A stretch of 64,000 bases of DNA from Acidaminobacter sp. JC074 (lineage in GTDB: Bacteria > Bacillota > Clostridia > Peptostreptococcales > Acidaminobacteraceae), in assembly GCF_022496765.1 (NCBI RefSeq), contig NZ_VANV01000016.1, forward strand, positions 62,001 to 126,000, given 5' to 3'. The notes below the pieces were generated by a model that saw nothing but the letters and a program-made list of their open reading frames with translations, did not search any database and was not told the DNA's origin. Positions 42,789 to 51,839 of this stretch are shown one piece after another (position 1 is the first letter of the stretch; the number at the start of each line of letters is the position of its first letter). The translations under genes were made by a program, and so were the position numbers.

Positions 42789-42815
42789 TATAATGAATTT
42801 AGAACAATCGATTGT
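42789..42815 (+). promoter_or_regulatory. promoter and operator-like motif of XRE paralogue 2
   Basis: TATAAT (42789-42794), then after five bases TAGAACAATCGATTGT (42800-42815), which contains the perfect palindrome ACAATCGATTGT. The same TAGAACARTCGA motif with identical spacing precedes XRE paralogue 1 at 7447. Confidence 0.5.
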
Positions 42816-42852
42816 CATCAAGAAAGGGAAGTTGTATACAACCAGGTAAAAT

Positions 42853-43785
42853 ATGGATATAAAGATATGTAAAAACATTTTAAGATTAAGAAAAGAACAA
42901 GGCGTGACTCAAGCACAACTTGCAGAGTATTTAGGCCTATCACCTCAGGCTGTTTCTAAATGGGAGCTTGAAGCTGCTATGCCGGATATTTATTTAATAC
43001 CAAAGATTGCCTTCTTCTTTGATATCAGTATTGACCATTTGTTTGGTACAAGTGATTATGAAAGCGCTGATTTGCTTGTCAGCAAGTATTCAGCTGTAAA
43101 AAATGATAAAAACTATAGGACTGCTTATGATGCTGTAAATACCTTACTTGATTTAGATAATCAGAATTTAAAAGCCCTAGAACTGCTTTGTAGGCTTGAG
43201 CATGAAAGAAGTTTAGAATATTTGACTAAGAGCAAAGTTGCTTGTCATAAACTCTTAAGTGCGGCTGATGGTATAGACACAGACCTGGAAAAAAGAGCTA
43301 GAATCCAACTTATGAGATTTGATAAAATGCTTGGTAATGACAGTTTTATTGAGGACTATATGATTCAGTTTGAAAAATCAAAATCTCTAGATGATTTTAA
43401 TTATCTTATACTTGCACTTGGCCATAAGGGTCAGTACCAAGAAATGATGAGATGGGCAGATGATTACCTTGAGTCCTTTTCCTTAGAAGATCAAGGCTGG
43501 ATCTATCCTAATCTTATGGAAGCAGGTCTTTTTTTAGGAGATACTTCCTACCTTATGAAGTGTTTTGACAATATAGTGGAGCTAAATACAGACCTTCATC
43601 AGATATTCAATGCATGGTATCTAAGATGGAAACACTTCAGGAATACGAAGGACGAAAAGGAAGTCGACTTGTGTAAAGCTAAATTACTAGAACTATTACC
43701 TAATCAAGGGTTGAATGAGTTTAGGTATGAAAAACTTAAAAATATCATTTTAGATGAAGAAGATCATTTCCATAATCTTATATAA
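42853..43785 (+). CDS. XRE-family transcriptional regulator with helical repeat domain (paralogue 2)
   Basis: 310 residues. XRE helix-turn-helix at 1-67 (TQAQLAEYLGLSPQAVSKWE) followed by helical repeats of TPR-like spacing. It aligns end to end with the regulator at 7447 (for example PKIAFFFDISIDHLFGTSDYES versus its FFFGVSIDYLFGVSTYEQ region). The ribosome site (CCAGGTAAAA) is weak. A terminator follows it, so it does not run into the PTS locus, and its targets are unknown. The conserved motif shared with paralogue 1 points to auto- or cross-regulation. Confidence 0.82.
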   Translation: MDIKICKNILRLRKEQGVTQAQLAEYLGLSPQAVSKWELEAAMPDIYLIPKIAFFFDISIDHLFGTSDYESADLLVSKYSAVKNDKNYRTAYDAVNTLLDLDNQNLKALELLCRLEHERSLEYLTKSKVACHKLLSAADGIDTDLEKRARIQLMRFDKMLGNDSFIEDYMIQFEKSKSLDDFNYLILALGHKGQYQEMMRWADDYLESFSLEDQGWIYPNLMEAGLFLGDTSYLMKCFDNIVELNTDLHQIFNAWYLRWKHFRNTKDEKEVDLCKAKLLELLPNQGLNEFRYEKLKNIILDEEDHFHNLI

Positions 43786-43827
43786 GGGGTATGTCTTTCT
43801 TAATCAAAGTAAATATTTTTTGAACTG

Positions 43828-43851
43828 ACAGGCTGAAAGGCCTGTTTTTTC
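43828..43851 (+). terminator. rho-independent terminator
   Basis: ACAGGC/GCCTGT stem with TGAAAG loop and six T. Confidence 0.8.
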
Positions 43852-43905
43852 TATGTCATCAGAAATGTCACTAGCCTATTACGACAAAATGTCATTAAGT
43901 CACAA

Positions 43906-43934
43906 TTGTTTTTGAATCTTCTGAAAACTATACT
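43906..43934 (+). promoter_or_regulatory. promoter of the PTS EIICB gene
   Basis: TTGTTT (43906-43911), 17-base spacer, TATACT (43929-43934). Just upstream, AAATGTCACTA and AAATGTCATTA form a direct repeat about 25 bases apart (43863 and 43888), placed where MtlR-type activators bind relative to the -35. Confidence 0.6.
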
Positions 43935-43976
43935 TAAATTGTCAAAAGCGGACGGAATTATATAGGAGGGATTATT

Positions 43977-45350
43977 TTGAGTACAATGACGAGTATGTCT
44001 TTTAAAGACAGGGTACAAAAATTTGGTAGATTTCTTAGTGGTATGGTAATGCCAAATATCGGGGCATTTATTGCATGGGGCTTAATAACAGCTTTATTTA
44101 TACCAACTGGCTGGTTGCCAAATGAGAGTTTAAGTGAGCTTGTTGGACCAATGATTGTTTATATGTTACCACTTTTAATTGGTTATACAGGTGGTAAGAT
44201 GACAGGTGGTACACGTGGTGGTGTTATTGGTGCTGTTGCTACAATGGGTGTTGTAGTTGGTGCAGATATTCCAATGATACTAGGTGCCATGATCATGGGG
44301 CCACTTGGTGGCTTTGTTATAAAAAGATTTGATGATCTATTTAAGGAAAAGATTCCATCAGGATTTGAGATGCTTGTGAATAACTTTTCTGCAGGTATTA
44401 TAGGTACAGTATTGGCCTTATTGGCTTATTTAGGAATTGGTCCTTTAGTACTTGCATTAAATGATTTATTAGCAGCTGGTGTAAGAGCCATAGTAGATGC
44501 AAACATGTTACCGTTCTCATCTATATTTATTGAACCAGCCAAAGTACTATTTTTAAACAATGCCATTAACCATGGTGTATTAGGACCAATCGGTATTCAG
44601 GATTCAGCTGAGTTTGGTAAATCGATTATCTTCTTATTGGAAACAAATCCAGGACCAGGTCTAGGTATTTTATTATCATATTGGGTCTTTGGCAAAGGTA
44701 TGATTAAACAGTCAGCACCTGGTGCAGTTATTATTCATTTCTTTGGCGGTATCCATGAGATTTACTTCCCATATATTTTAATGAAACCAATACTTTTACT
44801 AGCAGTCATCGCAGGTGGTATGAGTGGCGTACTTGTTTTCTCGCTTTTAGGAGCAGGTCTTGTAGCAACACCATCTCCAGGTTCTATCTTTGCACTTCTA
44901 GCCATGACACCAAAAGGTGGATACTTTGCAGTCTTAGCAGGTGTATTTGTTTCTACAGCGGTATCATTTGCAGTTGCATCTGTATTTGTTAGAAATTCGA
45001 AAGAACAAACTGATTCTGATTTTGAAAATGCCAAAGATGCCATGGTAGAGTTAAAAGGTAAGAAAATAGCTGCTATCAGTAAAATCATCGTTGCATGTGA
45101 TGCAGGTATGGGATCGAGTGCCATGGGCGCAGCCAATCTAAGAAAGAAAGTTCAAGCAGCCGGTTTGAGCATTGAAGTTAAACACAGCTCAGTTGATGAA
45201 GTACCTCTTGATACAGATATCATAATTTGTCATGAGAACCTAATTCCAAGAGCTGAAGCAAGAGTACCAGGTGCAGAACATATTGGTATTCATGATTTCT
45301 TAAATAACCCTGTTTATGATCAACTTGTAAATAGGTTAAAATCCTCATAA
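43977..45350 (+). CDS. mtlA: mannitol-family PTS transporter, EIICB (paralogue 1)
   Basis: 457 residues. Residues 1-340 form the EIIC membrane channel of the mannitol family (VMPNIGAFIAWGLITALFIPTGWLP, NNAINHGVLGPIG, LLETNPGPGLG, GGIHEIYFPY). Residues 365-457 form EIIB with the phosphorylated Cys374 in ACDAGMGSSAMG. It imports and phosphorylates a hexitol; mannitol is likely but not certain. EIIA is absent here and would come from the paralogue at 47588 or elsewhere. TTG at 43977 has AGGAGG 8 nt upstream and is preferred to the ATG at 43986. It is followed by a hairpin and then mtlR. Confidence 0.9.
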   Translation: MSTMTSMSFKDRVQKFGRFLSGMVMPNIGAFIAWGLITALFIPTGWLPNESLSELVGPMIVYMLPLLIGYTGGKMTGGTRGGVIGAVATMGVVVGADIPMILGAMIMGPLGGFVIKRFDDLFKEKIPSGFEMLVNNFSAGIIGTVLALLAYLGIGPLVLALNDLLAAGVRAIVDANMLPFSSIFIEPAKVLFLNNAINHGVLGPIGIQDSAEFGKSIIFLLETNPGPGLGILLSYWVFGKGMIKQSAPGAVIIHFFGGIHEIYFPYILMKPILLLAVIAGGMSGVLVFSLLGAGLVATPSPGSIFALLAMTPKGGYFAVLAGVFVSTAVSFAVASVFVRNSKEQTDSDFENAKDAMVELKGKKIAAISKIIVACDAGMGSSAMGAANLRKKVQAAGLSIEVKHSSVDEVPLDTDIIICHENLIPRAEARVPGAEHIGIHDFLNNPVYDQLVNRLKSS

Positions 45351-45375
45351 GAGACCCCACTCCTTAAGTCTCAAA

Positions 45376-45402
45376 TAATCGCCTGGCTGTGTCAGGCGAT
45401 TA
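45376..45402 (+). terminator. hairpin between EIICB and mtlR
   Basis: A 10-bp perfect stem TAATCGCCTG/CAGGCGATTA with 7-base loop, but only a weak T tract. It may reduce read-through into mtlR. Confidence 0.5.
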
Positions 45403-45462
45403 TAAGTTTAAGGCATTATTCAACTTTGTCACTAGAGCTTAGAGCCAGATATGGAGGTCTAT

Positions 45463-45493
45463 TTGTTTAAAACAAGAGGTTTGATGATATAAT
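45463..45493 (+). promoter_or_regulatory. possible mtlR operon promoter
   Basis: TATAAT at 45488-45493 with TTGTTT at 45463-45468; the 19-base spacer is longer than ideal. It lies 39 bases before the mtlR start codon. Confidence 0.4.
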
Positions 45494-45531
45494 AAAGATA
45501 GAATATTCAGAAAAGTCATTAAGGAGTCCTT

Positions 45532-47595
45532 ATGCAATTATCAAACCGAAAGAAACAAATATTAGCTATCCTGATTAGAGAAGATGCTTATGTGACAGCT
45601 GCAAATATCTCAAAAGAGTTAAGTGTAAGTAGAAGAACCATTTTAAGAGAATTAGCCAGTGTAGAAGAGTGGTTGAATCAGCAAGGCATTGATTTAAAAA
45701 AAGTTACTGGCAAAGGCATGTGTATTACGGTTGATCAAGATGTGAGGTCAGAACTTTCCAAACAGCTGGATCATGAAAAAGTTGACCATACTTATACACC
45801 TTATGAAAGACAAAGAAAAATACTTTTAGAGCTTTTAAATGCCAGCCAGCCATTAAAAATCTTTTATTTCTCGCATATGCTTGGCGTCTCAGAGGCGACT
45901 GTAAGCTATGACTTAGATAAGATTGATACTTGGCTTGCTTCTTATCATTTGAATTTAATCAGAAAACCAGGGTTTGGGATTGTCATTGAGGGAAGGGAAA
46001 GTAATTTCCGAAAAGCCATCATTCATTTGTTTAATGAATACTTTGACAGAGGTGAACTCCTACACTTGATAAAGGATGACTTTATAGATCAAAATACATT
46101 ATACAAAAAGACTTCTGTTAAAAACACATTGTTAGATGTGGTGGGTTACAGCTTGTTAGAATCCATAGAAGAAGCACTCAAAGTATCAAATGCATTAGAA
46201 GCTTATCAGCTTGCTGACAATGCCTATGCTTCATTGGTCATTCATTTATCGCTTGCTATTAAACGGTTAAACAATGGGGAAAACATCCATTTTAATCATC
46301 AGAAGTTAGAAGAAATAAAAGAGTCGCGAGAGTTTGAAATGGGCTACAAGATAGCAAAAGCCATTGAATCCACATTTTCCATCATGATACCAGATGATGA
46401 AATCGGTTATATTGCCATGCATCTTCAAGGGGCTAGATTAAGGCTTACCAGAAATAACCGTTTGGAGATAAAGGTTCAGGACTACGAGGTTATTTATCTG
46501 ATTGAAAAGCTCATTCAAGAAATGGAAACCATAACAGGTTATATCCTTGTTGGCAATCAACAGTTGGTTTCAGGACTTATCAATCACTTTGGGCCTGCAA
46601 TAGCAAGGATCAAACAAGGTGTTGAAATAAAAAATCCTCTTTTAGAGGAAATGAAAGTCAGATATCCTTTGTATTTCAACTCAGTTTCTAAAGCGGTAAA
46701 AATACTTGAAAAACACTTGCAAGTGCTTATACCTGATGATGAGATAGCTTACTTAACCATGCATTTTGCAGCAGCTGTAGAATCTATCAAGAAAAATGCT
46801 TCATCTTATTGGAAAGTAGCAATTGTTTGCTCTACTGGGATAGGGTCATCCAAACTGTTAGAAGCTAGGATTAAAAAACAATATAAAAATATGATAATAC
46901 AGAGTGTGCTTTCTTCTATTGAACTGAAAAAACAAGATCTTAGTGAAATAGATTTGATCATTTCTACAGTAAAAGTAGAGGTCAACAAACCCATTGTTGT
47001 AGTCAGTCCACTGCTTTTAGAAGAAGATATGAGGCGTGTTGAAAATGTGTTAAATTCACTGACCCCTTTAAGAGAAGATAAAGAATCAATTTCAAAAAAC
47101 ATTAACTTTGTTCAAAAGTTAAATGAGTTATCAACCATTACAGAAGCAGCATTAGAAATTCTGAACAACTATTTTATACTCAGGGTTGAAAAACCATCCT
47201 TAGATGCATTCTCTCAAAAGGCAGCAGATTATATATGCTTTGATTGTCCTAAAGATGAGTTAGTTGATGAACTCAAGCTCAGAGAAGAAAAAGGTATTAC
47301 ATGGTTTGATGAAAAGAAGGGTAGACTTCTACACTGTCAATCTAAGGTTGTGAACCAACTGTATTTTGGCTTTGTTTTATCTAATCAAAATGACTATGCG
47401 GCCATTATGGTTGGTCATTCAAATTTGAATATTATGACGAGAAAACTCTTGGGTCATATCAGTCTGAACTTAATAGAGAATGAAAATTGGCTTCATGCAG
47501 TCAAGCTAGGTGACTTAGAAAAGTCTTACAACACGTTGGAGACCATTGTGCAGGAATACTTCGAATCATTTTTAAAAGGAGGTTCTCATGCATAA
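45532..47595 (+). CDS. mtlR: MtlR-type PTS-regulated transcriptional activator
   Basis: 687 residues, close to the length of Bacillus MtlR. Order: two N-terminal helix-turn-helix units (about 1-150), PRD1 and PRD2 (about 190-400, with MHLQGARL and MHFAAAVE histidines), an EIIB-Gat-like domain with Cys433 in CSTGIGSSKL, and an EIIA-Mtl-like domain with His601 in LLHC. In this family, EI/HPr phosphorylation of PRD2 activates and phosphorylation of the EIIA/EIIB-like domains restrains, coupling transcription to sugar flux. It should activate both PTS promoters. Its last 8 nt overlap the next EIICBA gene. Confidence 0.9.
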   Translation: MQLSNRKKQILAILIREDAYVTAANISKELSVSRRTILRELASVEEWLNQQGIDLKKVTGKGMCITVDQDVRSELSKQLDHEKVDHTYTPYERQRKILLELLNASQPLKIFYFSHMLGVSEATVSYDLDKIDTWLASYHLNLIRKPGFGIVIEGRESNFRKAIIHLFNEYFDRGELLHLIKDDFIDQNTLYKKTSVKNTLLDVVGYSLLESIEEALKVSNALEAYQLADNAYASLVIHLSLAIKRLNNGENIHFNHQKLEEIKESREFEMGYKIAKAIESTFSIMIPDDEIGYIAMHLQGARLRLTRNNRLEIKVQDYEVIYLIEKLIQEMETITGYILVGNQQLVSGLINHFGPAIARIKQGVEIKNPLLEEMKVRYPLYFNSVSKAVKILEKHLQVLIPDDEIAYLTMHFAAAVESIKKNASSYWKVAIVCSTGIGSSKLLEARIKKQYKNMIIQSVLSSIELKKQDLSEIDLIISTVKVEVNKPIVVVSPLLLEEDMRRVENVLNSLTPLREDKESISKNINFVQKLNELSTITEAALEILNNYFILRVEKPSLDAFSQKAADYICFDCPKDELVDELKLREEKGITWFDEKKGRLLHCQSKVVNQLYFGFVLSNQNDYAAIMVGHSNLNIMTRKLLGHISLNLIENENWLHAVKLGDLEKSYNTLETIVQEYFESFLKGGSHA

Positions 47596-49360
47596 TAGAC
47601 TACAACGAATCGGATCAAAGTTAAGTCAAATGATACTTCCAAATATATCAGCCTTTATCATCTGGGGATTTTTAACAGCCTTATTTATACCTACGGGTTG
47701 GTTCCCAGATGAAAAGTTAGCTTTACTGGTAGAACCCATGGCTAAGTATCTATTACCGATTATGATTGCCTATACTGGTGGCAAGCTTATATATGATACC
47801 AGAGGAGGTGTGATTGGATCAGCTGCAACGTTTGGAGCAGTTGTAGCAACTGATGTACCTATGTTTGCTGGTGCAATGTTACTTGGACCTTTAGCAGCTT
47901 ATTTAATTAAGAAAGCAGATAACTTGATTGAAAAAAAGATACCAGGTGGCTTTGAAATGCTGATTCATAATTTTTCAGCAGGTATACTTGGACTTCTGAT
48001 GTTGGTTTTGACATATTTGCTTTTAGGTCCATTGATGACCTTGATAAATGAGTGGGCAGGCCAAGTTGTATCCAACATCATCGATAATGGCTATATTGCA
48101 TTTTCTGCTGTAATTATTGAACCTGCTAAAATTTTGTTCTTGAACAATATCATTAATCACGGCATTTTAAGTCCAATGGGATTGATGGAGACTTTGGAGG
48201 AAGGCAAGTCTATCTTGTTTTTATTAGAAACTAATCCAGGTCCAGGTCTGGGGGTCCTTCTAGCTTATTGGAAGTTTGGTAAGGGTGTCAGAAAGCATTC
48301 AGCACCAGGCGCTAGTTTGATACATTTCTTAGGAGGTATTCATGAGGTTTATTTCCCATTTGTACTTGCAAATCCCTTGATCATTCTGCCTCTTATCTTA
48401 GGTGGACTTACAGGGAATCTAATATTTGGTTTGCTACAAGTGGGGCTTACTGCAACACCGTCTCCTGGCAGTATTTTTTCTTTGCTGGCACTGACCGCAA
48501 AAGGGGATCATCTAGGTCTTTTATTAGGTATTGTAGGATCCTGCCTGGTATCTTTTTTCTTATCAATTGTCTTCATAAGAGATAAAGACGAGGAAGTTGA
48601 AGGACTTGACTTACCAGATATGGTTAAGTGTATAGCAATAGCATGTGATGCTGGTATGGGTTCAAGTGCTATGGCAGCCAGTAGACTAAAAAAATTATTG
48701 ATGAATGAAGACATAGAAGTGCTTCATATTCCAGTCGATCAAATTCCAGATCATGTAGACATAGTCATTACACATAAATTATTAGTAAATAGAATCAGTA
48801 ATCAGACATCGGCTAAGATTATAGGCGTGAGTGATTTGATGAACGATAAAAAATTAGAAAAAATCGTCTTAGCATATAAGGGAAAGAAAGGAGAAACAGG
48901 AATGTTCTTCAAAAAAGAAAAAGGTATTATTAGACAAAGTAGAATTTATACAGGTTTGCCTTCAGAAGGAAAGTTTGATGCAATACGCAGAGCTGGACAA
49001 GCCCTTAAGTCAGAGGGGTTAGTTGAAGAAGCTTATATAAAGGCTATGGAAGAAAGAGAAAATATAGCCACTACCTATATTGGTTCTAGTGTTGCTATTC
49101 CTCATGGTACCAATGAGTCAAAGAGCTTTGTTAATGAAACCGGCATTGTAGTTTTACAATATCCTGATGGGATCGACTTTGGAGATGGCAACATTGCCAA
49201 GTTGGTCATAGGCATTGCAGCTTCTGGGGATGAGCATTTAGACATCCTGATGAAAATTGCTGATGCGGTTAGTAATAATGAGACCTTGGCGTTTCTGACG
49301 ACTGAAGAAGATAGCAAGAAAATTCTAAAGACCTTTGAAAAAACTGGACTAGGAGGCTAG
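47588..49360 (+). CDS. mtlA: mannitol-family PTS transporter, EIICBA fusion (paralogue 2)
   Basis: 590 residues. EIIC (1-330) and EIIB (Cys353 in ACDAGMGSSAMA) parallel the paralogue at 43977. An added EIIA domain (about 440-590) has the phosphoacceptor His506 in VAIPHG. E. coli MtlA has the same CBA order. It may also provide EIIA to the first transporter. AAGGAGG lies before the ATG, inside mtlR. Two EIIC copies of the same family in one locus suggests two related polyols or an affinity pair. Protein similarity is clear but far from identical, so this is not an assembly duplicate. Confidence 0.9.
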   Translation: MHNRLQRIGSKLSQMILPNISAFIIWGFLTALFIPTGWFPDEKLALLVEPMAKYLLPIMIAYTGGKLIYDTRGGVIGSAATFGAVVATDVPMFAGAMLLGPLAAYLIKKADNLIEKKIPGGFEMLIHNFSAGILGLLMLVLTYLLLGPLMTLINEWAGQVVSNIIDNGYIAFSAVIIEPAKILFLNNIINHGILSPMGLMETLEEGKSILFLLETNPGPGLGVLLAYWKFGKGVRKHSAPGASLIHFLGGIHEVYFPFVLANPLIILPLILGGLTGNLIFGLLQVGLTATPSPGSIFSLLALTAKGDHLGLLLGIVGSCLVSFFLSIVFIRDKDEEVEGLDLPDMVKCIAIACDAGMGSSAMAASRLKKLLMNEDIEVLHIPVDQIPDHVDIVITHKLLVNRISNQTSAKIIGVSDLMNDKKLEKIVLAYKGKKGETGMFFKKEKGIIRQSRIYTGLPSEGKFDAIRRAGQALKSEGLVEEAYIKAMEERENIATTYIGSSVAIPHGTNESKSFVNETGIVVLQYPDGIDFGDGNIAKLVIGIAASGDEHLDILMKIADAVSNNETLAFLTTEEDSKKILKTFEKTGLGG

Positions 49361-49361
49361 T

Positions 49362-50291
49362 ATGATAATTACTTTAACAATGAATCCTGCAATAGATAAG
49401 ACCGTTGAAGTTGATTACTTTGAAGTTGATAAGGTCAATCGTATTACAGATATTCATTTGGATGCTGCTGGAAAGGGCATCAACGTTTCAAAGGTTGTTA
49501 AAGCTCTCGGCGGCAGGACCAAAACCTTAGCCTTTCTTGGTGGTGATACGGGAGACTTTATTCAAAAGTCCTTAGAAGAAGACCATTTGAGTTTTGTTAA
49601 GGTACCTGTTCAAGGGAAAACACGTACCAATACTAAAATAGTTGATTTTAAAAACAAGACATTTACAGACTTAAATGAACCGGGTGCATATGTCGATCAA
49701 AATGCACAGGATATATTTATGAACCATCTTTTAAAGCTGAGTTCTAGCCAAAGTATGGTCGTCTGTACTGGCTCTGTACCTCCGGGTATTGATAAAAGTA
49801 TTTATAAGGAAATCATCATGCGCTTACAAAGTTTCGGAGCAAAGACTTTATTAGATGCTTCAGGTGACTTGTTTGCTGAAGGTTTGCTTGCATCGCCTAC
49901 CATTGTAAAACCCAATATTCATGAACTGGAAATGTATGTAGGTAAAAAACTAACCAGTGATGAAATGCTTGTCGAGGCTTGTTTATCTTTTATAGAGATG
50001 GGAGTGGAGATAGCGGTTGTATCACTTGGTGAAAAGGGCGCCTTGATGGTCACAAGAGATAAGATCTTAAAAGCTCAAGGCTTGAAAGTTGATGTGAAGA
50101 GCACAGTAGGTGCAGGGGATGCTATGGTGGCGGCTATTTGCTATGGCTATGAAAAGAATTTTCCTCTTAACGAAATACTGTCACTAGCAGTTGCATCAAG
50201 TGCTGCACAAGTATCTGTTAAAGGTACACAGGTACCAAATTTAGATCTGATTTATAAACTGAGAAAACATGTAGAAATAATAGAATTGTAG
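49362..50291 (+). CDS. 1-phosphofructokinase-type sugar-phosphate kinase
   Basis: 309 residues of the PfkB/ribokinase family, closest in motif to FruK and LacC: LTMNPAIDKTVEVDYF at the start, DAAGKGINVSKVVKALGG for sugar binding, TGSVPPGI, and the ATP/anion-hole motif GAGDAMVAAICYGY with the catalytic Asp. FruK phosphorylates fructose-1-phosphate to fructose-1,6-bisphosphate; LacC acts on tagatose-6-phosphate. Only 1 nt separates it from the upstream EIICBA gene. In the absence of MtlD, a ketose-1-phosphate substrate made by the next gene product is the simplest reading. Confidence 0.82.
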   Translation: MIITLTMNPAIDKTVEVDYFEVDKVNRITDIHLDAAGKGINVSKVVKALGGRTKTLAFLGGDTGDFIQKSLEEDHLSFVKVPVQGKTRTNTKIVDFKNKTFTDLNEPGAYVDQNAQDIFMNHLLKLSSSQSMVVCTGSVPPGIDKSIYKEIIMRLQSFGAKTLLDASGDLFAEGLLASPTIVKPNIHELEMYVGKKLTSDEMLVEACLSFIEMGVEIAVVSLGEKGALMVTRDKILKAQGLKVDVKSTVGAGDAMVAAICYGYEKNFPLNEILSLAVASSAAQVSVKGTQVPNLDLIYKLRKHVEIIEL

Positions 50292-50300
50292 GGAGACATT

Positions 50301-51563
50301 ATGAAGATAAAAGCAGCAAGATTACACGATACTTTAAAGGTATCAATGGATACATTAGATTTACCGGAGATTAAAGATGATGAGATATTGGCATCGATTG
50401 TTACCAACTCATTATGTATGTCCACTTACAAGGCAGCTAAGCTTGGTAAAGACCACAGGAGAGTACCAGAAAACATTGATACCAATCCTGTCATTACTGG
50501 TCATGAGTTTGCTGGGACAATTTTAAAAGTTGGCAAGAAGTGGGCAGATCAATTTAAACCTGGTGATAAGTATTCCATTCAACCGGCGCTTAATTATAAA
50601 GGCAGTCCATATTCTCCAGGTTATTCATATGAGTTCTTTGGTGGTAATGCAACAGCATGTGTTATACCAAATGAAGTAATGGAACTGGGATGTTTGTTAA
50701 AATATGACGGAGAAGGCTTCTATAATGCATCTTTAGCAGAGCCGATGTCTTGTATTATTGGCGCTTACAATGCACATTATCATACAAAGTTTGGTGATTA
50801 CAAGCATTATATGGGCATCAAAGACGGTGGAAACATGGCAATCTTAGCAGGTGTAGGACCTATGGGTCTTGGTGCTATAGATTATATTGTTAATCATGGA
50901 TCTAAACCAAAGAAACTGGTTGTAGTTGACATTAATGAAGAGAGATTAAAAAGGGCTGCAGAAATTATTTCGATTGGAAGTGCTTTAGAAAAAGGCATTG
51001 AACTAATCTACTTTAACAGCAGTGAGGTTAAAAATGCTGAAGAAACATTAATGACACTAACAGATAATGAAGGCTTTGATGATGTCTTTGTATATGCCCC
51101 AGTTAAACCGCTTATTGAAATGGGGGATAGGATTTTATCACATGATGGTTGTTTAAACTTTTTTGCAGGACCGACAGATACAGAGTTTGTTGCTAACTTT
51201 AATTTCTACAATGTTCATTACAAACAGACGCATATTGTTGGTACAAGTGGTGGTAACACAGACGATATGATTGAATCATTGGATAAAACAGCCAATGGTA
51301 CCATTAACCCAGCTGTTATGGTAACGCATATAGGTGGCCTAGACTCGGCTTCGAAAGCCATTGTTGATATGCCTAATTTATCAGGTGGCAAGAAGCTAAT
51401 TTATACAGGCTTAAAGATGCCTTTAACGGCTATAGATGAATTTGAAAGATTAGGTGAAAGTGATGAACGTTTTAAGGTCTTAGACGATATTTGTAAGAAA
51501 CATCGTGGACTTTGGAATGTGGAGGCTGAGAATTATTTACTAGAAAATATGGATGAGATATAG
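50301..51563 (+). CDS. zinc-dependent sugar/polyol-phosphate dehydrogenase, SorE/YggP-like
   Basis: 420 residues, a large medium-chain zinc dehydrogenase. Zinc-site features are NSLCMSTYKAA and TGHEFAGTI; the nucleotide turn is AILAGVGPMGLGAIDYI with Asp in VVVDIN, indicating NAD preference. It resembles L-sorbose-1-phosphate reductase (SorE) and E. coli YggP, a neighbour of the cryptic CmtAB mannitol-type PTS. These enzymes act at the carbon next to the phosphorylated one, giving or using a ketose-1-phosphate. Here it would convert a polyol-1-phosphate into a ketose-1-phosphate for the adjacent kinase. This step is inferred from context. Confidence 0.78.
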   Translation: MKIKAARLHDTLKVSMDTLDLPEIKDDEILASIVTNSLCMSTYKAAKLGKDHRRVPENIDTNPVITGHEFAGTILKVGKKWADQFKPGDKYSIQPALNYKGSPYSPGYSYEFFGGNATACVIPNEVMELGCLLKYDGEGFYNASLAEPMSCIIGAYNAHYHTKFGDYKHYMGIKDGGNMAILAGVGPMGLGAIDYIVNHGSKPKKLVVVDINEERLKRAAEIISIGSALEKGIELIYFNSSEVKNAEETLMTLTDNEGFDDVFVYAPVKPLIEMGDRILSHDGCLNFFAGPTDTEFVANFNFYNVHYKQTHIVGTSGGNTDDMIESLDKTANGTINPAVMVTHIGGLDSASKAIVDMPNLSGGKKLIYTGLKMPLTAIDEFERLGESDERFKVLDDICKKHRGLWNVEAENYLLENMDEI

Positions 51564-51572
51564 GAGGAGTGT

Positions 51573-51839
51573 ATGGTTCAGGAAAGATTAACAGTGGTCA
51601 ATGAAACTGGTTTACACGCTAGACCAGCAAGTGAGTTAGTAAAAGCGGCAACAGGATTTGTTTCAACTATAAAGATTCTAACAAAGGAAAGGCAGGCGGA
51701 TGCCAAGAGTATCATCAATGTTTTAAGTCTAGGATTAAGAAAAGATGATGAAATTACTTTAGAAGTTGAAGGCATTGATGAAGCAGATGCTATGAGTCAT
51801 ATTAAGGCCTTGTTCTTATCTGGCTTTGGTGATGCATAA
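51573..51839 (+). CDS. ptsH: phosphocarrier protein HPr
   Basis: 88 residues, full length. His15 in ETGLHARPAS accepts phosphate from EI and passes it to EIIA domains. Ser46 in AKSIINVLSLGL is the HPr kinase/phosphorylase site used in carbon catabolite control of Firmicutes, so this is a general-type HPr and not a specialised one lacking Ser46. AGGAGGAGTG precedes the ATG. It overlaps ptsI by one base (TAATG), guaranteeing coupled translation. Confidence 0.95.
   Translation: MVQERLTVVNETGLHARPASELVKAATGFVSTIKILTKERQADAKSIINVLSLGLRKDDEITLEVEGIDEADAMSHIKALFLSGFGDA

Noticed and set aside
43977..49360. Duplicate EIIC genes as an assembly artefact
   Set aside because: The two proteins differ throughout, in domain content and in DNA sequence.
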